Origin: Arcobacter sp. FWKO B
Lineage (GTDB): Bacteria; Campylobacterota; Campylobacteria; Campylobacterales; Arcobacteraceae
Direction: 5' to 3'
Assembly: GCF_014844135.1 (NCBI RefSeq)
Contig: NZ_CP041403.1
Location: forward strand, 1,798,001 to 1,862,000
Length of the DNA: 64,000 bases
Numbering within the stretch: the first letter of the stretch is position 1; each line of letters begins with the position of its first letter. The notes below the pieces were generated by a model, which was not told where the DNA came from, ran no database searches, and was given only the letters and a program-made list of their open reading frames with translations. The translations under genes and the position numbers were made by a program. Positions 28,989-39,536 of the stretch are shown here, piece by piece.

Positions 28989-30237
28989 TTTAGATTTTAT
29001 AAAGAAATATAATGTTTTATTTGTTGAAGATGATGAGTCTATTAGAAAACAAGTAATTCCAATATTAGAACACTTCTTTGGTTTAGTTATAGTTGGAGAA
29101 AATGGAGCTGATGGCTATAATAAATATTGTAGTACAACAGAGATGAATAATCAAATCCATTTAATTATTGCGGATATAAATATGCCTATAAAAAATGGTA
29201 TAGAAATGGTTAAAGAGATAAAAAAATTACAAGTAGATATTCCTTCTATTCTTATATCAGCTCATAATGAATCTGAATATATGCTTGAAGCAATTAAAAT
29301 TGGTGTATCAAGATATATTCTAAAACCTTTGAACCTTGATGAGTTACTTGGGCATATAAAAGATGTTTGTCAATTTACTTATAATCAAGAAAATTTTAAT
29401 AAATTGCAACTATATAAAAATGAATTAGAACAATATTTGGATATAGTTAATCAAGTGGCATTAATCTCTAAAACTGATAAACGGGGTATGATAACATATG
29501 TGAATGATATTTTTTGTGAAGTCTCAGGCTATAATAAAGAACAATTAATAGGTAAGCCACATAATGTTGTTAGGCATCCTGAAGTGTCAAAAGATATTTT
29601 TGTTAGTTTATGGGAAACAATATCAGCAGGACAAGTTTGGAAGGGTAAAATAAAAAATCTTGCACAAGATGGCAATCCATACTATGTTAATGCAAATATC
29701 TTTCCAGTTTTTTATGATGATGGAAAAACAGTAAAAGAATATATGAGTGTAAGATTTTTAATAACAGAATCAGAAATTGAAAGACGAAGGCTAAAACAAA
29801 GAGTTATTAAAAATGTAGTTGAGTCTAAATTTACTATTTATCAGTATGCTAATACAATTGATGAATTAACAAAGAAGTTAGTACATTTGGAAGATGATAA
29901 TAAGTTGAAATCAAAAGCTATAGACATTTTACACGATGGATTAAATGAGATGAAGTTAAATCAAAAAAAACTTAAGAGTAATATAATAAGCTATGAGCAA
30001 ACAATAGTCCAATTAAACGAAAAATTAAAACAATGTTCATTTGAACATGTTATTGAGCTTGAAGGAATTATAAAAGATCAAAAAATAGTACTAGAACAAT
30101 TAAACAATCGATTGGAAATCTACTATAATAAAGCTATAGAATTACAAAATACAAATTCAGATAAGGATAAATTAATAAGTGCTTTAAATAAAAAACTTCT
30201 AAATCAAGCCACAAAAATAAGAGTAAATAGAAGTTAA
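28978..30237 (+). CDS. REC-PAS protein with Aer-like PAS and coiled-coil tail
   Basis: 419 residues. A receiver (1-125, EDDES, Asp66, LKPL) is followed by a PAS domain (about 150-265) with GKPHNVVRHPEVSKD and NGNPYYV-type sequence (here QDGNPYYVNAN), close to the FAD-binding PAS of the redox sensor Aer. The last 130 residues are coiled coil with no enzymatic or DNA-binding output domain, so it may act by binding a partner. It is last of the three-gene cluster. FAD binding is inferred from the motif. Confidence 0.88.
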   Translation: MNNDLDFIKKYNVLFVEDDESIRKQVIPILEHFFGLVIVGENGADGYNKYCSTTEMNNQIHLIIADINMPIKNGIEMVKEIKKLQVDIPSILISAHNESEYMLEAIKIGVSRYILKPLNLDELLGHIKDVCQFTYNQENFNKLQLYKNELEQYLDIVNQVALISKTDKRGMITYVNDIFCEVSGYNKEQLIGKPHNVVRHPEVSKDIFVSLWETISAGQVWKGKIKNLAQDGNPYYVNANIFPVFYDDGKTVKEYMSVRFLITESEIERRRLKQRVIKNVVESKFTIYQYANTIDELTKKLVHLEDDNKLKSKAIDILHDGLNEMKLNQKKLKSNIISYEQTIVQLNEKLKQCSFEHVIELEGIIKDQKIVLEQLNNRLEIYYNKAIELQNTNSDKDKLISALNKKLLNQATKIRVNRS

Positions 30238-30250
30238 CACTTCTATTTAC
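30223..30250. terminator. perfect 12-bp stem joining two convergent gene ends
   Basis: GTAAATAGAAGT, loop TAAC, ACTTCTATTTAC. The stem covers the last codons and stops of both the REC-PAS gene and fabH. It has no T-run after it on either strand, so it may act as a bidirectional stability hairpin rather than a classic terminator. Confidence 0.6.
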
Positions 30251-31205
30251 CAGCAAATTTAGCTATTGCACTTCCCCAAGTAAGTCCACCACCAAAAGCA
30301 TCAAGAAGCATAGTAGAACCGCTTTTTAATCTTCCGTTTTCATAACATTCATTTATAGCCATTGGGATACTAGCTGATGAGGTATTGCCATATTTATCAA
30401 CTGTTAAAACTTTTTGACTCTCTTCAAATTCCAAAGCATCACCTACTGCTTTTATTATTCTGTAGTTTGCTTGATGAGGTATAAAAAGATCTATGTCACT
30501 ATTTTTATAGTTGTTTTTTTCCATGATTTTGTGTACATCAGATGTAAGTGTTTTAACAGCAACTTTAAAAGTTTCATTTCCTTTCATCTGCATGCAGTGT
30601 TTCTCACTTTCTATACCTGGAGTTAATAAGAAATCTCCATATGCACCATCTGCACTACAGCTTACATCAACAATTGCTTCATCTTTGTTGTTAGTTGCAC
30701 TTATTATTGCTGCTCCTGCTCCATCGCCAAAAAGCATACAAGTTGTTCTATCTGTATAGTCAACTATTGAGCTTAGCTTTTCAGCACCAATAATAAGCAC
30801 ATTTTTTTTCATACCTGATTCTATAAAAGCTTTTGCAATTGATAGTGCATATACAAAGCCTGTACATGCAGCACTTATATCAAATGCCATTACTCCATTT
30901 AGTCCTAGTTTATCACCAATTATACATGCTGTTGATGGCATACAAAAAAAATCTGGTGATATAGTCGCACAAATAATTAAGTCAATATCACCTTTTTGTA
31001 TACCAGCTCTTTGAATAGCGATATTAGAAGCTTTTACTCCTAAATCACTACAAAGTTCATCAACTGCTGCTATTCTTCTTTCTTTTATTCCTGTTCTTTT
31101 AGTAATCCATTCGTCACTTGTATCCATTCTTTGGATAAACCAGTCATTATTTCTGATTTGAGAAGGTACATAAGCACCTATGGATCTAAAAGAGGCATAT
31201 GTCAT
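30243..31205 (-). CDS. fabH: 3-oxoacyl-ACP synthase III
   Basis: 320 residues. The catalytic triad is visible: Cys in [12 protein letters not shown], His in IPHQANYRI and Asn in [11 protein letters not shown]. FabH starts fatty acid chains by condensing acetyl-CoA with malonyl-ACP. It starts 3 bases after the plsX stop, the conserved plsX-fabH pair. Confidence 0.97.
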   Translation of the reverse strand: MTYASFRSIGAYVPSQIRNNDWFIQRMDTSDEWITKRTGIKERRIAAVDELCSDLGVKASNIAIQRAGIQKGDIDLIICATISPDFFCMPSTACIIGDKLGLNGVMAFDISAACTGFVYALSIAKAFIESGMKKNVLIIGAEKLSSIVDYTDRTTCMLFGDGAGAAIISATNNKDEAIVDVSCSADGAYGDFLLTPGIESEKHCMQMKGNETFKVAVKTLTSDVHKIMEKNNYKNSDIDLFIPHQANYRIIKAVGDALEFEESQKVLTVDKYGNTSSASIPMAINECYENGRLKSGSTMLLDAFGGGLTWGSAIAKFAGK

Positions 31206-31208
31206 AAA

Positions 31209-32228
31209 TTATTCCTGAGTATTAGTAATGATATTATTTGATGAATAATATGCTAGTTTTTCTTCAATGTGAAGATTTAAGTTAGAATTAGCTGCTGCTA
31301 TTGCTTGAAAAATTGCATTTTTTATAGCTTTAGCATTACTTTTCCCATGAGATATTATTACAGGAGATTTTACACCAAGAAGTGGTGCTCCGCCGTATTC
31401 TGCATAATCAACACGAAGTTTTAGATTTTTAAAAACTTTTCTCATTAATACTGCACCAAGTATTGCTACAAGAGATCTTTTTAGATTTTTTTTGATTATT
31501 TGAGTAATAGTATCTGCCACACCTTCAGCAGTTTTTAGCATAATATTACCTACAAATCCATCACATACTACAACATCTACAGAACCTTTAAAAATATCAT
31601 TACCTTCAACATTTCCAGCGAAATTTTGAATTTTTGATATCATTTTAAAAGCAGATTTTGTAGTTTCATTACCTTTTGATTCTTCTTCACCATTACTTAG
31701 AAGTCCAATAAGTGGCTCATCAATATGCATAACATCTTTTGCATATGCCTGACCCATCACTGCAAATTCGAAAAGGTTTTTTGGTTCACAATCTACATTT
31801 GCACCAACATCCAAAACTAAAACATTTTGTGTGTCACTTGTTGGCATAAGAGTTGCAATTGCTGGACGGCTTACGCCTTTGATTCTTCCAATTCTAAGAG
31901 TTGCTAAGCTCATACTAGCACCACTATGCCCAGCACTTACCACTGCATCTGCAACACCATCTTTTACAAGTTCAATAGCTTTATAGATAGAACTTTCTTT
32001 TCTTTTTAGTGCATCAGTAGCACTATCTTTCATATCTATAACATCACTTGCTTCAACAAATTCAACTCTACTTTGCAATGATTTTGGTATTAAATGTGCT
32101 ATTTCACTTTTTTTACCAACTGCAATTGCAGTAAAGTTAGTATTTATTTTAAGGGCATCAATTAGTCCATCTATTATAGGTGCAGGACCAAAGTCCCCAC
32201 CCATTGCATCAATTGCAACTTTTACCAT
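31209..32228 (-). CDS. plsX: phosphate acyltransferase PlsX
   Basis: 339 residues with the PlsX N-terminal [11 protein letters not shown], the middle [11 protein letters not shown] and [10 protein letters not shown], and [16 protein letters not shown]. It makes acyl-phosphate from acyl-ACP for phospholipid synthesis. Its ATG overlaps the rpmF stop by 1 base. Confidence 0.97.
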   Translation of the reverse strand: MVKVAIDAMGGDFGPAPIIDGLIDALKINTNFTAIAVGKKSEIAHLIPKSLQSRVEFVEASDVIDMKDSATDALKRKESSIYKAIELVKDGVADAVVSAGHSGASMSLATLRIGRIKGVSRPAIATLMPTSDTQNVLVLDVGANVDCEPKNLFEFAVMGQAYAKDVMHIDEPLIGLLSNGEEESKGNETTKSAFKMISKIQNFAGNVEGNDIFKGSVDVVVCDGFVGNIMLKTAEGVADTITQIIKKNLKRSLVAILGAVLMRKVFKNLKLRVDYAEYGGAPLLGVKSPVIISHGKSNAKAIKNAIFQAIAAANSNLNLHIEEKLAYYSSNNIITNTQE

Positions 32229-32380
32229 TAGTTTTTGTATTCACCTGTTGTTGGGTTCACATTGTGAGGCATTTTCCATGTTCCATCACTATCTTTTACT
32301 GGTCTTTTTAAAGTTAATTTATAATGAGTTCTTCTTTTTGCACTTCTTGTATGACTCACTCTTCTCTTTGGTACTGCCAT
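32228..32380 (-). CDS. rpmF: 50S ribosomal protein L32
   Basis: 50 residues, a basic protein starting [19 protein letters not shown], the L32 signature. It has no zinc-binding Cys pair, so it is the C-minus form. The stop shares one base with plsX. Placement between DUF177 and plsX is the conserved order. Confidence 0.95.
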   Translation of the reverse strand: MAVPKRRVSHTRSAKRRTHYKLTLKRPVKDSDGTWKMPHNVNPTTGEYKN

Positions 32381-32400
32381 TTGTTATCCTTTTTTTTGAT

Positions 32401-32781
32401 TTAAAATTCTTTTTCTAAAACTTGATTATCATTTACACATTCATCACATATATGATAATCACTTTGTATAGATTCTAGTTCACTATTTAAGATTTCTTCA
32501 AAATCTATACTACCACCATAAACTTCAATTACATCTATATCACTTTCATTATCAGGTGTATATACACCGTCGCTTACTAATAATTCTATAGATTCATTGA
32601 TGTCTAAGTCAATGTTTTTGCCACATCTAGAGCAAATAATATTTAGTTTTCCACTAATGGTTGCTTCTATTTTTGCTAACTCTTGTGACATTTTACAAAA
32701 AGTACCCTCAAATTTTACTAAATTGTAATCAATTTGAAAGTTTTTTTTGTTAAATGGTACTTTTTTAAACTCTATTTGCAT
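32401..32781 (-). CDS. DUF177 (YceD) family protein
   Basis: 126 residues from ATG 32781, 4 bases after the ndk stop; an in-frame TTG at 32808 would overlap ndk and is less likely. It has the DUF177 layout, CSRCGK in the middle and a second pair CDECVND near the end, with a long acidic stretch between. YceD proteins are linked to ribosomal RNA or large-subunit biogenesis and usually lie beside rpmF, as here. Confidence 0.85.
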   Translation of the reverse strand: MQIEFKKVPFNKKNFQIDYNLVKFEGTFCKMSQELAKIEATISGKLNIICSRCGKNIDLDINESIELLVSDGVYTPDNESDIDVIEVYGGSIDFEEILNSELESIQSDYHICDECVNDNQVLEKEF

Positions 32782-32785
32782 ATTT

Positions 32786-33199
32786 TTAGCAAATTTCTCT
32801 TTTTGCAAAGAAAAATTCTATTTCTATTTTTGCATTTTCTAAAGAATCACTTCCGTGAACTGCATTTGCATCAATACTTTCAGCAAAATCTGCTCTTATT
32901 GTTCCAGCTGCTGCTTCTTTAGGATTAGTTGCACCCATTAAATCTCTGTGTTTTAATACAGCGTTTTCACCTTCAAGTACACTTACTACTACTGGTCCAC
33001 TGATCATAAAATCAACTAGATCTTTAAAAAATGGTCTTTGTGCATGCACTGCATAAAAAGCTTCAGCATCAGCTTTGCTTAATTGCATTTTTTTTGTTGC
33101 AGCTATTCTTAAACCATTAGTTTCGAATCTATCAAGTATTTTACCAATTACACCTTTAGCTACTGCATCTGGCTTTATTATAGACAATGTTTGTTCCAT
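32786..33199 (-). CDS. ndk: nucleoside diphosphate kinase
   Basis: 137 residues starting [13 protein letters not shown]. The phosphate-accepting His is in NAVHGSDS, and [11 protein letters not shown] and GATNPKEA are typical. It balances nucleoside triphosphates. The start at 33199 has GGAGA 7 bases upstream; an ATG seven codons earlier is not needed. Confidence 0.97.
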   Translation of the reverse strand: MEQTLSIIKPDAVAKGVIGKILDRFETNGLRIAATKKMQLSKADAEAFYAVHAQRPFFKDLVDFMISGPVVVSVLEGENAVLKHRDLMGATNPKEAAAGTIRADFAESIDANAVHGSDSLENAKIEIEFFFAKREIC

Positions 33200-33258
33200 T
33201 TTTTCTTCTCCGTCTTTCATTTTCTTTTTGAGTCGCGGATTATACCCAAAAAATAAAA

Positions 33259-33291
33259 AAAAGGCAAGAGGTAAAAATCCTCTTGCCTTTT
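33259..33291 (-). terminator. rho-independent terminator after the ferredoxin gene
   Basis: AAAAGGCAAGAGG (33259-33271), loop, CCTCTTGCCTTTT (33279-33291): a perfect 13-bp stem with A-run on one side and T-run on the other. On the minus strand it ends the ferredoxin message before ndk; it is symmetric enough to work in both directions. Confidence 0.85.
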
Positions 33292-33315
33292 TTGAAATAT
33301 TTCAAAGCTAAAAAA

Positions 33316-33573
33316 TTAGTCTTGAATACAAGGTTCACCGTCAACAGCACCTTCTGTTTTTGGGCTATCCCATACGATACAACCCTCAGTTGGACAGGCT
33401 TCAGCACATGCTGGAGTATCATGATGTCCTACACACTCTACACATTTGTCAGCGAATACATAATAAATGTCTTCACCAGTTGGGTTCTCATCGTTATCAA
33501 CGATAGCTTCTGTTGGGCACTCATCAAGACATGCGTCACAGCTAATACATAAGTCTGTTATTCTTACTGCCAT
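33316..33573 (-). CDS. 2[4Fe-4S] ferredoxin
   Basis: 85 residues. First cluster ligands CISCDACLDECP, second CVECVGHHDTPACAEACP, the longer second loop of the YfhL/Allochromatium type. A low-potential electron carrier; in this phylum such ferredoxins serve 2-oxoglutarate and pyruvate oxidoreductases, which are not in the window. It lies between metK copy 2 and a strong terminator. Confidence 0.93.
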   Translation of the reverse strand: MAVRITDLCISCDACLDECPTEAIVDNDENPTGEDIYYVFADKCVECVGHHDTPACAEACPTEGCIVWDSPKTEGAVDGEPCIQD

Positions 33574-33631
33574 ATTATTCTCCTATTTTTTATTTAGAGG
33601 TAACTTTATCAAATCTAAAATAAAAAACACT

Positions 33632-34792
33632 TTAAAATTGTTTTAAATATTCCTTAATTTTTGTAACTTTGTCTGTTTTTTCCCATGTAAACTCATCAAG
33701 CTCTCTGCCAAAGTGTCCATATACAGCTGTTTTTTTATAAATTGGTCTTAATAAATCTAGTTCTTTTATAATACCAGATGGTGTTAGTGAAAATACCTTT
33801 TTTACACACTCTTCGATATCTTCTTCTTTAAATTTTGATGTACTGTGTGTGTTTACCATAACAGAAACTGGCTCTGATATACCAATTGCATATGATATCT
33901 GTATAGTTGCTTTGGTACAAACTCCTGAAGCAACCAAGTTTTTTGCTATATATCGTGCCATATATGCTCCACTTCTATCTACTTTTGTTGGGTCTTTTCC
34001 ACTAAAAGCACCACCACCATGTGGACAACTTCCACCATAAGTATCAACTATGATTTTTCTTCCAGTTAGTCCAGTATCTCCTGCTGGTCCACCTATTACA
34101 AATCTTCCTGTTGGATTGATGTGAATAAGCACTTTATCATCTAATAGCTCTTTTGGAATTATCGGTTTGATAACATCTTCAATAATATCAACTTTAAGTA
34201 CATCCATTGGTACATCATTTGAGTGCTGGGCTGATATCACTATTGTATGTATTCTTTTTATCTTATCACCATCATATTCAACAGTAACTTGTGTTTTGCC
34301 ATCTGGTCTAAGATATGGTAGTGTTCCATTTTTTCTTACATTTGCAAGTTGTGAGGCAAGTTTGTGGGATAACATGATTGCTAATGGCATATATTCTGGT
34401 GTTTCATCGCAGGCATATCCAAACATCATCCCTTGGTCACCAGCGCCCAATTCTCCATCACTATGATTGACTCCTTGAGCAATATCTGGACTTTGTTCTC
34501 CAACACCATTTAACACTCCAGCACTTCTATAATCAAAACCAAAACTAGCATCAGTATAGCCGATTTCTCTAATAACTTCTCTTGCAATTTCAGCAAGTGG
34601 TGCATAGGTTTCTGTTTTTATTTCTCCACCAATAATACAATAGCCATTTGAAAGCATTGTTTCACACGCTACTCTAGAATATTTGTCTTTTGATATTATA
34701 TAATCTAAAATTGCATCGCTTATCTGATCAGCCATTTTATCAGGGTGACCTTCTGTTACGGATTCACTTGTAAATAAATAGTTTTTAGTCAT
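33632..34792 (-). CDS. metK: S-adenosylmethionine synthetase, copy 2
   Basis: 386 residues. Intact motifs: [27 protein letters not shown], and [17 protein letters not shown] with GHFGR near the end. It is of the common bacterial type and differs through most of its length from copy 1 at 7596-8816 (for example [15 protein letters not shown] against SEVVSPGHPDKCADI). Both seem functional. The gene follows the sucD terminator region. Confidence 0.95.
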   Translation of the reverse strand: MTKNYLFTSESVTEGHPDKMADQISDAILDYIISKDKYSRVACETMLSNGYCIIGGEIKTETYAPLAEIAREVIREIGYTDASFGFDYRSAGVLNGVGEQSPDIAQGVNHSDGELGAGDQGMMFGYACDETPEYMPLAIMLSHKLASQLANVRKNGTLPYLRPDGKTQVTVEYDGDKIKRIHTIVISAQHSNDVPMDVLKVDIIEDVIKPIIPKELLDDKVLIHINPTGRFVIGGPAGDTGLTGRKIIVDTYGGSCPHGGGAFSGKDPTKVDRSGAYMARYIAKNLVASGVCTKATIQISYAIGISEPVSVMVNTHSTSKFKEEDIEECVKKVFSLTPSGIIKELDLLRPIYKKTAVYGHFGRELDEFTWEKTDKVTKIKEYLKQF

Positions 34793-34892
34793 ATTCTCTC
34801 CAATAGTCTATATTTTATAACATTTGGAAGATTGTATCGTATTTGGTTTTAAATAGAGATTAGATAGTAAATATTAGGGATTAGGGATTAAG

Positions 34893-34951
34893 TTGTAGAG
34901 GTGGTGTGGTGGGTTGTCTATTTTTATACAACCTACAACTACCATCTACAA
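34893..34951 (-). terminator. long imperfect hairpin after sucD
   Basis: Left arm starts TTGTAGAGGTGGTG (34893-34917), right arm ends ACCATCTACAA (34928-34951); about 20 of 25 positions pair around a short T-rich loop. It lies 6 bases after the sucD stop. A tandem TTAGGGA doublet (34874-34889) lies beyond it. Confidence 0.6.
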
Positions 34952-34957
34952 AGTAAA

Positions 34958-35830
34958 TTATTTTTTAAGAACTTTAGCTACTGCTTTTCCTATATCAGCA
35001 GGACTTACTACAACAGTAACTCCAGCAGCTTCTAGTGCAGCCATTTTTTCTGCAGCTGTTCCAGCTCCACCACTTATGATAGCTCCAGCGTGACCCATTC
35101 TTTTACCTTTAGGTGCTGTTTGTCCTGCGATAAATGCAACTACTGGTTTTTTGATATTTTCTTTTATGAAGTGAGCAGCTTGGATTTCAAGATCTCCACC
35201 TATTTCACCTATCATTACTATTGCGTGAGTTTCAGGGTCTGCTTCAAACATTGGAAGAAGTTGTTTGTATGAAAGACCTATTATTGGGTCTCCTCCAATT
35301 CCTACAGCTGTTGTGATACCAAAACCTTCACTACATACTTGGTTTGCACTTTCGTATGTTAAAGTTCCTGATTTACTGATAAGTCCAACATTCCCTTTTT
35401 TGAAAATAAATCCTGGCATAATACCTATTTTACACTCATCAGCTGTTATGATACCTGGGCAGTTTGGCCCTATTGTCATCATATTTTTCTTTTTAGCGTA
35501 ATGTTTTGCCATCATCATATCTTTTACTGGAGCACCTTCAGTGATGATAACTGCTAGTGTAATACCAGCATCAGCAGCTTCCATTACAGCGTCCGCAACA
35601 AAAGCAGGTGGAACAAATATCATAGATACAGTAGCATTTGTAGCTTTTACAGCTTCACTTACTGTATTAAATACAGGTTGTCCTAAATGCTCGCTTCCAC
35701 CTTTTCCAGGAGTTACACCACCAACTATTTTTGTACCATAAGCCATACATTGTTCTGCGTGAAAAGAACCCTCTTTTCCTGTGAAACCTTGTACTATTAC
35801 TTTTGTATCTTTATTTACTAAAATAGACAT
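34958..35830 (-). CDS. sucD: succinyl-CoA synthetase subunit alpha
   Basis: 290 residues. Nucleotide-fold motifs VQGFTGKEG and GPNCPG are present and the phosphohistidine lies in [11 protein letters not shown]. With SucC it interconverts succinate and succinyl-CoA. It starts 9 bases after the sucC stop and is last gene of the TCA block. Confidence 0.97.
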   Translation of the reverse strand: MSILVNKDTKVIVQGFTGKEGSFHAEQCMAYGTKIVGGVTPGKGGSEHLGQPVFNTVSEAVKATNATVSMIFVPPAFVADAVMEAADAGITLAVIITEGAPVKDMMMAKHYAKKKNMMTIGPNCPGIITADECKIGIMPGFIFKKGNVGLISKSGTLTYESANQVCSEGFGITTAVGIGGDPIIGLSYKQLLPMFEADPETHAIVMIGEIGGDLEIQAAHFIKENIKKPVVAFIAGQTAPKGKRMGHAGAIISGGAGTAAEKMAALEAAGVTVVVSPADIGKAVAKVLKK

Positions 35831-35839
35831 ATTTACCCC

Positions 35840-37006
35840 TTACTTTGCCGCTGCTTCAACAGCTTTTCTAGCACCATCTTCTAAATCAGATGCTGCAATT
35901 ATATTTGAAATACCAGCGTTGTTTAAAATCTCTATAGCTTGTGCAGCATTAGTACCATCAAGTCTTACAATTACAGGAACATCAACTTTTGTAAGTTTTG
36001 TAGCTTCTAATATACCATTTGCAACTCTATCACATCTTACTATTCCACCAAAGATATTTACAAATATTGATTTAACATTTTTATCTTTTAGTATGATTTC
36101 AAAACCTTTTGCTACAGTTTCAGGACTTGCTGAACCTCCAACATCAAGGAAGTTTGCAGGAGTTCCACCAACATAATTGATAGTATCCATAGTTCCCATA
36201 GCAAGACCTGCACCATTTACCATACATCCTACAGTTCCATCAAGTTTGATATAACTTAAGCCGTAATTTCCAGCTTCTATTTCAGTTGGCTCTTCTTCAC
36301 TTAAATCTCTCATTTCTGATATTGCGTTTTGTCTATAAAGTGCATTGTTGTCAAAGCCCATTTTTGCATCAAGTGCTAAGAATTTACCATCACCTGTTTT
36401 GATAAGTGGGTTAATTTCTATCATTTCAGCATCATTTTCCATATATACTTTGTATAAGCTACTTGCAAACTTGATAAACGCATTAATTTCTTCTTTTGGA
36501 AGATTTAATCCAAAAGCAAGTTCTCTACCATGAAATCCTTGAAAACCAATAGTTGGATCAATCGCTACTTTTACTATTTTTTCTGGGCTATTGTGAGCAA
36601 CTTCTTCTATCTCCATACCACCTTCAGTAGAAGCCATCATTACAGGCATCTCTAAAGCTCTGTCTAAAACCATTCCAAGATAATATTCAGCTTTGATATC
36701 AGCACCTTCTTCAACATAAACTTTTTGTACTAGTTTACCTTCTGGTCCTGTTTGGTGAGTTATAAGTGTCATACCTAGTATTTGAGAAGCTAGTTCTTTC
36801 ACTTCAGCAGTACTTTTTGCTAGTTTTACACCACCACCAAGTCCTCTTCCGCCTGCATGAATTTGAGCTTTTACAACCCAAATATTTCCACCTAGCTCTT
36901 GAGCAGCTTTTACAGCTTCATCAGGAGTATAAGCTATGTGTCCTCTAGGAGTAGGAACGCCATATTTTTTAAACAATTCTTTTGCTTGATATTCGTGAAT
37001 ATTCAT
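35840..37006 (-). CDS. sucC: succinyl-CoA synthetase subunit beta
   Basis: 388 residues beginning MNIHEYQAKELFKKYGVP, the ATP-grasp subunit, with QIHAGGRGLGGGVK, EINPL and VNIFGGIVRCD. It binds nucleotide and CoA-side substrates together with SucD. Confidence 0.97.
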   Translation of the reverse strand: MNIHEYQAKELFKKYGVPTPRGHIAYTPDEAVKAAQELGGNIWVVKAQIHAGGRGLGGGVKLAKSTAEVKELASQILGMTLITHQTGPEGKLVQKVYVEEGADIKAEYYLGMVLDRALEMPVMMASTEGGMEIEEVAHNSPEKIVKVAIDPTIGFQGFHGRELAFGLNLPKEEINAFIKFASSLYKVYMENDAEMIEINPLIKTGDGKFLALDAKMGFDNNALYRQNAISEMRDLSEEEPTEIEAGNYGLSYIKLDGTVGCMVNGAGLAMGTMDTINYVGGTPANFLDVGGSASPETVAKGFEIILKDKNVKSIFVNIFGGIVRCDRVANGILEATKLTKVDVPVIVRLDGTNAAQAIEILNNAGISNIIAASDLEDGARKAVEAAAK

Positions 37007-37061
37007 TATCTCTTCCTTATCTTGAAATTCTTTTAAAAATATACCAATATGTAACTTATTT

Positions 37062-37619
37062 CTACTTTATTTCGTATTGACTTCTACCAATTTGATATAA
37101 ATCGTTACCTTTTGTATCATTGATTACTGTCACTGGAAAGTCTTTTACTTCAAGCTTTCTAACAGCTTCAGGACCTAGTTCTGGGTATGCTATAATTTCA
37201 GCACTTATGATTCGTTTTCCAAGTAGTGCACCAGCTCCACCAGTTGCTCCAAAATAAACACCTTTATGTTCCATGCATGCATTTATAACATCAGAATTTC
37301 TTTTTCCTTTTCCTATCATACCACGAGAGCCGTGTTTTAGTAGGGTAGGGGAATATGTATCCATTCTATAACTCGTAGTAGGTCCTGCACTTCCTATAGG
37401 TTCACCTGGCTTTGGTGGAGTTGGACCTACAAAATATATCACACTTCCTTCTAAATCAAAAGGTAAATCTTTACCTTCTTCTATCAAATCTACAAGTCTT
37501 TTATGTGCTGCATCTCTTGCTGAATATATAATACCACTTAGATAAACTATGTCACCACTGTTTAGTTTGGTAACATCTTCTTCTTTAAGTGGGGTTGTTA
37601 AATAATATGTTTGACTCAT
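37062..37619 (-). CDS. class I fumarate hydratase, beta subunit
   Basis: 185 residues matching the C-terminal half of Fe-S dependent fumarase/tartrate dehydratase: GDIVYLSG, YFVGPTPPKPGEPIGSAGPTTSYRMD and GKGKRN. Together with the alpha subunit it forms the oxygen-sensitive 4Fe-4S hydratase. It is separated from the alpha gene by an 84-base gap that is mostly a hairpin. Confidence 0.93.
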   Translation of the reverse strand: MSQTYYLTTPLKEEDVTKLNSGDIVYLSGIIYSARDAAHKRLVDLIEEGKDLPFDLEGSVIYFVGPTPPKPGEPIGSAGPTTSYRMDTYSPTLLKHGSRGMIGKGKRNSDVINACMEHKGVYFGATGGAGALLGKRIISAEIIAYPELGPEAVRKLEVKDFPVTVINDTKGNDLYQIGRSQYEIK

Positions 37620-37638
37620 TTTTTTCCTTAGAGGTAAT

Positions 37639-37697
37639 GAGGTACTGAGTACTTAGGTACTAAGTTAAAAAACTCAGAACTTAGTGCTCAGTACCTC
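37639..37697. repeat. large imperfect palindrome between the two fumarase genes
   Basis: Left arm GAGGTACTGAGTACTTAGG... (37639-37666) and right arm ...GCTCAGTACCTC (37672-37697) around AAAAA. At least 22 of 26 positions pair. The outer 11 bp are perfect. It fills the gap between co-transcribed subunits of one enzyme. Confidence 0.8.
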
Positions 37698-37703
37698 AGT
37701 AGC

Positions 37704-38555
37704 TTAAATTACAATATGTGTATGTCTTGAACTATGGCACTGTACATTAACCGAAACTGGCAATGATGCTATATGACATGGGTTTGCTTCTATATGAACA
37801 GCAAGAACTGTTTGTGTTCCACCCATTCCCATAGCACCAATACCTAGTTTGTTTAGTTCAACTAAAATTTGTTTTTCAAATTCATTCATCTCTTGGTCAT
37901 CATTTTGAGTGCCAATTTCTCTAAATAGTGCGTGTTTGCTTGACATTGCAGCTTTTTCAAAAGTACCACCAATTCCAACTCCTACTATAATAGGAGGACA
38001 TGGATTTGGGCCAGCATCACTTATAACTTGCTTTACAAATTTTAATACACCATCTTTTCCAGCAGCAGGAGCCAAAACTGTAGCACGGCTTACATTTTCA
38101 CTTCCACCACCTTTTGCAGCATATTCAATATCAATCTTATCTCCTGGAACAAGATCAAAATGTATAATAGCAGGTAGGTTATAACCTATTTTATCTTTTA
38201 AGTTTGCTCTACTGAAAGGCTCACAAGTTGAAGCTCGTAGATATGCATCTTGATAACCTTGTTCTGTACCTTTATTTATAGCATCTCTAAAAGTTCCACC
38301 AACAAGCTTCACATCTTCACCAACTTTTACAAAAAATACAGCTAAACCAGTATCTTGACAAAGTGGTCTTGCTTCTGCTTTAGCAATGTCTGCATTTTCA
38401 AGAAGTTGTTTTAAAACCTCACGGCTAACTTCTGATTTTTCTTCATTGTAAGCTCTTTGTAAAGCTTGGTAAGCATCTTTTGGTAGAACTGTACCACAAT
38501 GTACTATTATATCTCTTACCGCTTTTACAAGAGTTTCAAATTGTACTTCTCTCAT
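37704..38555 (-). CDS. class I fumarate hydratase, alpha subunit
   Basis: 283 residues matching the N-terminal half of class I fumarase. Cysteines able to bind the 4Fe-4S cluster are in RPLCQDTG, STCEPFSR and GPNPCPP; KGGGSENVS is typical. Its ATG shares one base with the mdh stop. Pairs with the beta subunit. Confidence 0.94.
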   Translation of the reverse strand: MREVQFETLVKAVRDIIVHCGTVLPKDAYQALQRAYNEEKSEVSREVLKQLLENADIAKAEARPLCQDTGLAVFFVKVGEDVKLVGGTFRDAINKGTEQGYQDAYLRASTCEPFSRANLKDKIGYNLPAIIHFDLVPGDKIDIEYAAKGGGSENVSRATVLAPAAGKDGVLKFVKQVISDAGPNPCPPIIVGVGIGGTFEKAAMSSKHALFREIGTQNDDQEMNEFEKQILVELNKLGIGAMGMGGTQTVLAVHIEANPCHIASLPVSVNVQCHSSRHTHIVI

Positions 38556-39508
38556 TATTTTTTCCCGAAAAACTTATGTTTATGCAATGCATCAAAAAGT
38601 TCTTGAACACTTGCAACAGATTTTGCAAATCTTCCTGCTTGTTCTTCATTTAAGTTTGCTTCAATTACTTTTTCAGCTCCACTTGCTCCAAGCATTACTG
38701 GAACTCCACTTACAATACCAGTATATCCATACTCACCTTCAAGCATTACTGCACATGGGTGGATTTGTTTAGTATCTTTTAGTATAGCTTCCACCATAAT
38801 TGAAGTTGCTTTTGCAGGTGCATAATATGCTGAACCAGTTTGTAAATATTTTACAATTTCTGCACCACCATTTTTTGTTTTTGCTACTATCTCATCTATC
38901 TCATCCCAAGTAAGAAGGTCAGTCAAAGGAACCCCAGCAACTGTTGAAAATCTTGGAAGTGGAACCATATCATCACCATGCCCACCCATAACTGAAGCTC
39001 TTATTTGACCAGCTCCATAACCTAACTTTTCATAAATAAAGTGTGACATTCTAGCACTATCTAGTATTCCTGCCATTCCAACAACTCTATTTCTACTCCA
39101 TCCACTCTCTCTTAATGCAACATATACCATTGCATCTAGTGGATTTGTTACTGGTACTATTATTGCTTCAGGGGCATATTTTACAATATCTGCTACTACT
39201 TCTTTCATAACTTGTGCATTTACTAAAAGTAAATCATCCCTACTCATACCTGGTAATCTAGGGCTTCCAGCAGTAATAACAACAACATCACTCCCTGCTA
39301 TATCACTAGCTTCTGTAGCAGCTGTTACGATAGTGTGTGTTCTAGCTGCATTTGCCGCTTGGCTCATATCAAGTGCCATACCTTTAGCACGGTCAGTTTT
39401 ATTGTCTCTTAATACTACCTCATGAGCTGCACCGTTCATAGCCAATATATATGCTACTGTTGATCCAACATTCCCAGCACCGATTATTGTTACTTTTTTA
39501 CCTCTCAT
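38555..39508 (-). CDS. mdh: malate dehydrogenase
   Basis: 317 residues of the LDH-like MDH type. Rossmann GAGNVGST, substrate-loop Arg residues in [23 protein letters not shown] and the catalytic His in [11 protein letters not shown]. It interconverts malate and oxaloacetate. It has AAGGATG before its start and lies between icd (with two hairpins in the gap) and fumarase. Confidence 0.95.
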   Translation of the reverse strand: MRGKKVTIIGAGNVGSTVAYILAMNGAAHEVVLRDNKTDRAKGMALDMSQAANAARTHTIVTAATEASDIAGSDVVVITAGSPRLPGMSRDDLLLVNAQVMKEVVADIVKYAPEAIIVPVTNPLDAMVYVALRESGWSRNRVVGMAGILDSARMSHFIYEKLGYGAGQIRASVMGGHGDDMVPLPRFSTVAGVPLTDLLTWDEIDEIVAKTKNGGAEIVKYLQTGSAYYAPAKATSIMVEAILKDTKQIHPCAVMLEGEYGYTGIVSGVPVMLGASGAEKVIEANLNEEQAGRFAKSVASVQELFDALHKHKFFGKK

Positions 39509-39536
39509 TTACATCCTTTTTAGTGGTCTTTTAAAA

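Noticed and set aside
33075-33311. Plus-strand 78-codon frame across the ndk start and terminator.
   Set aside because: It crosses a strong terminator hairpin and lies antisense to ndk; no support as a gene.
34874-34890. Tandem TTAGGGA doublet as a telomere-like or CRISPR-like repeat.
   Set aside because: Only two units, in a short gap beside a hairpin; no spacer structure.
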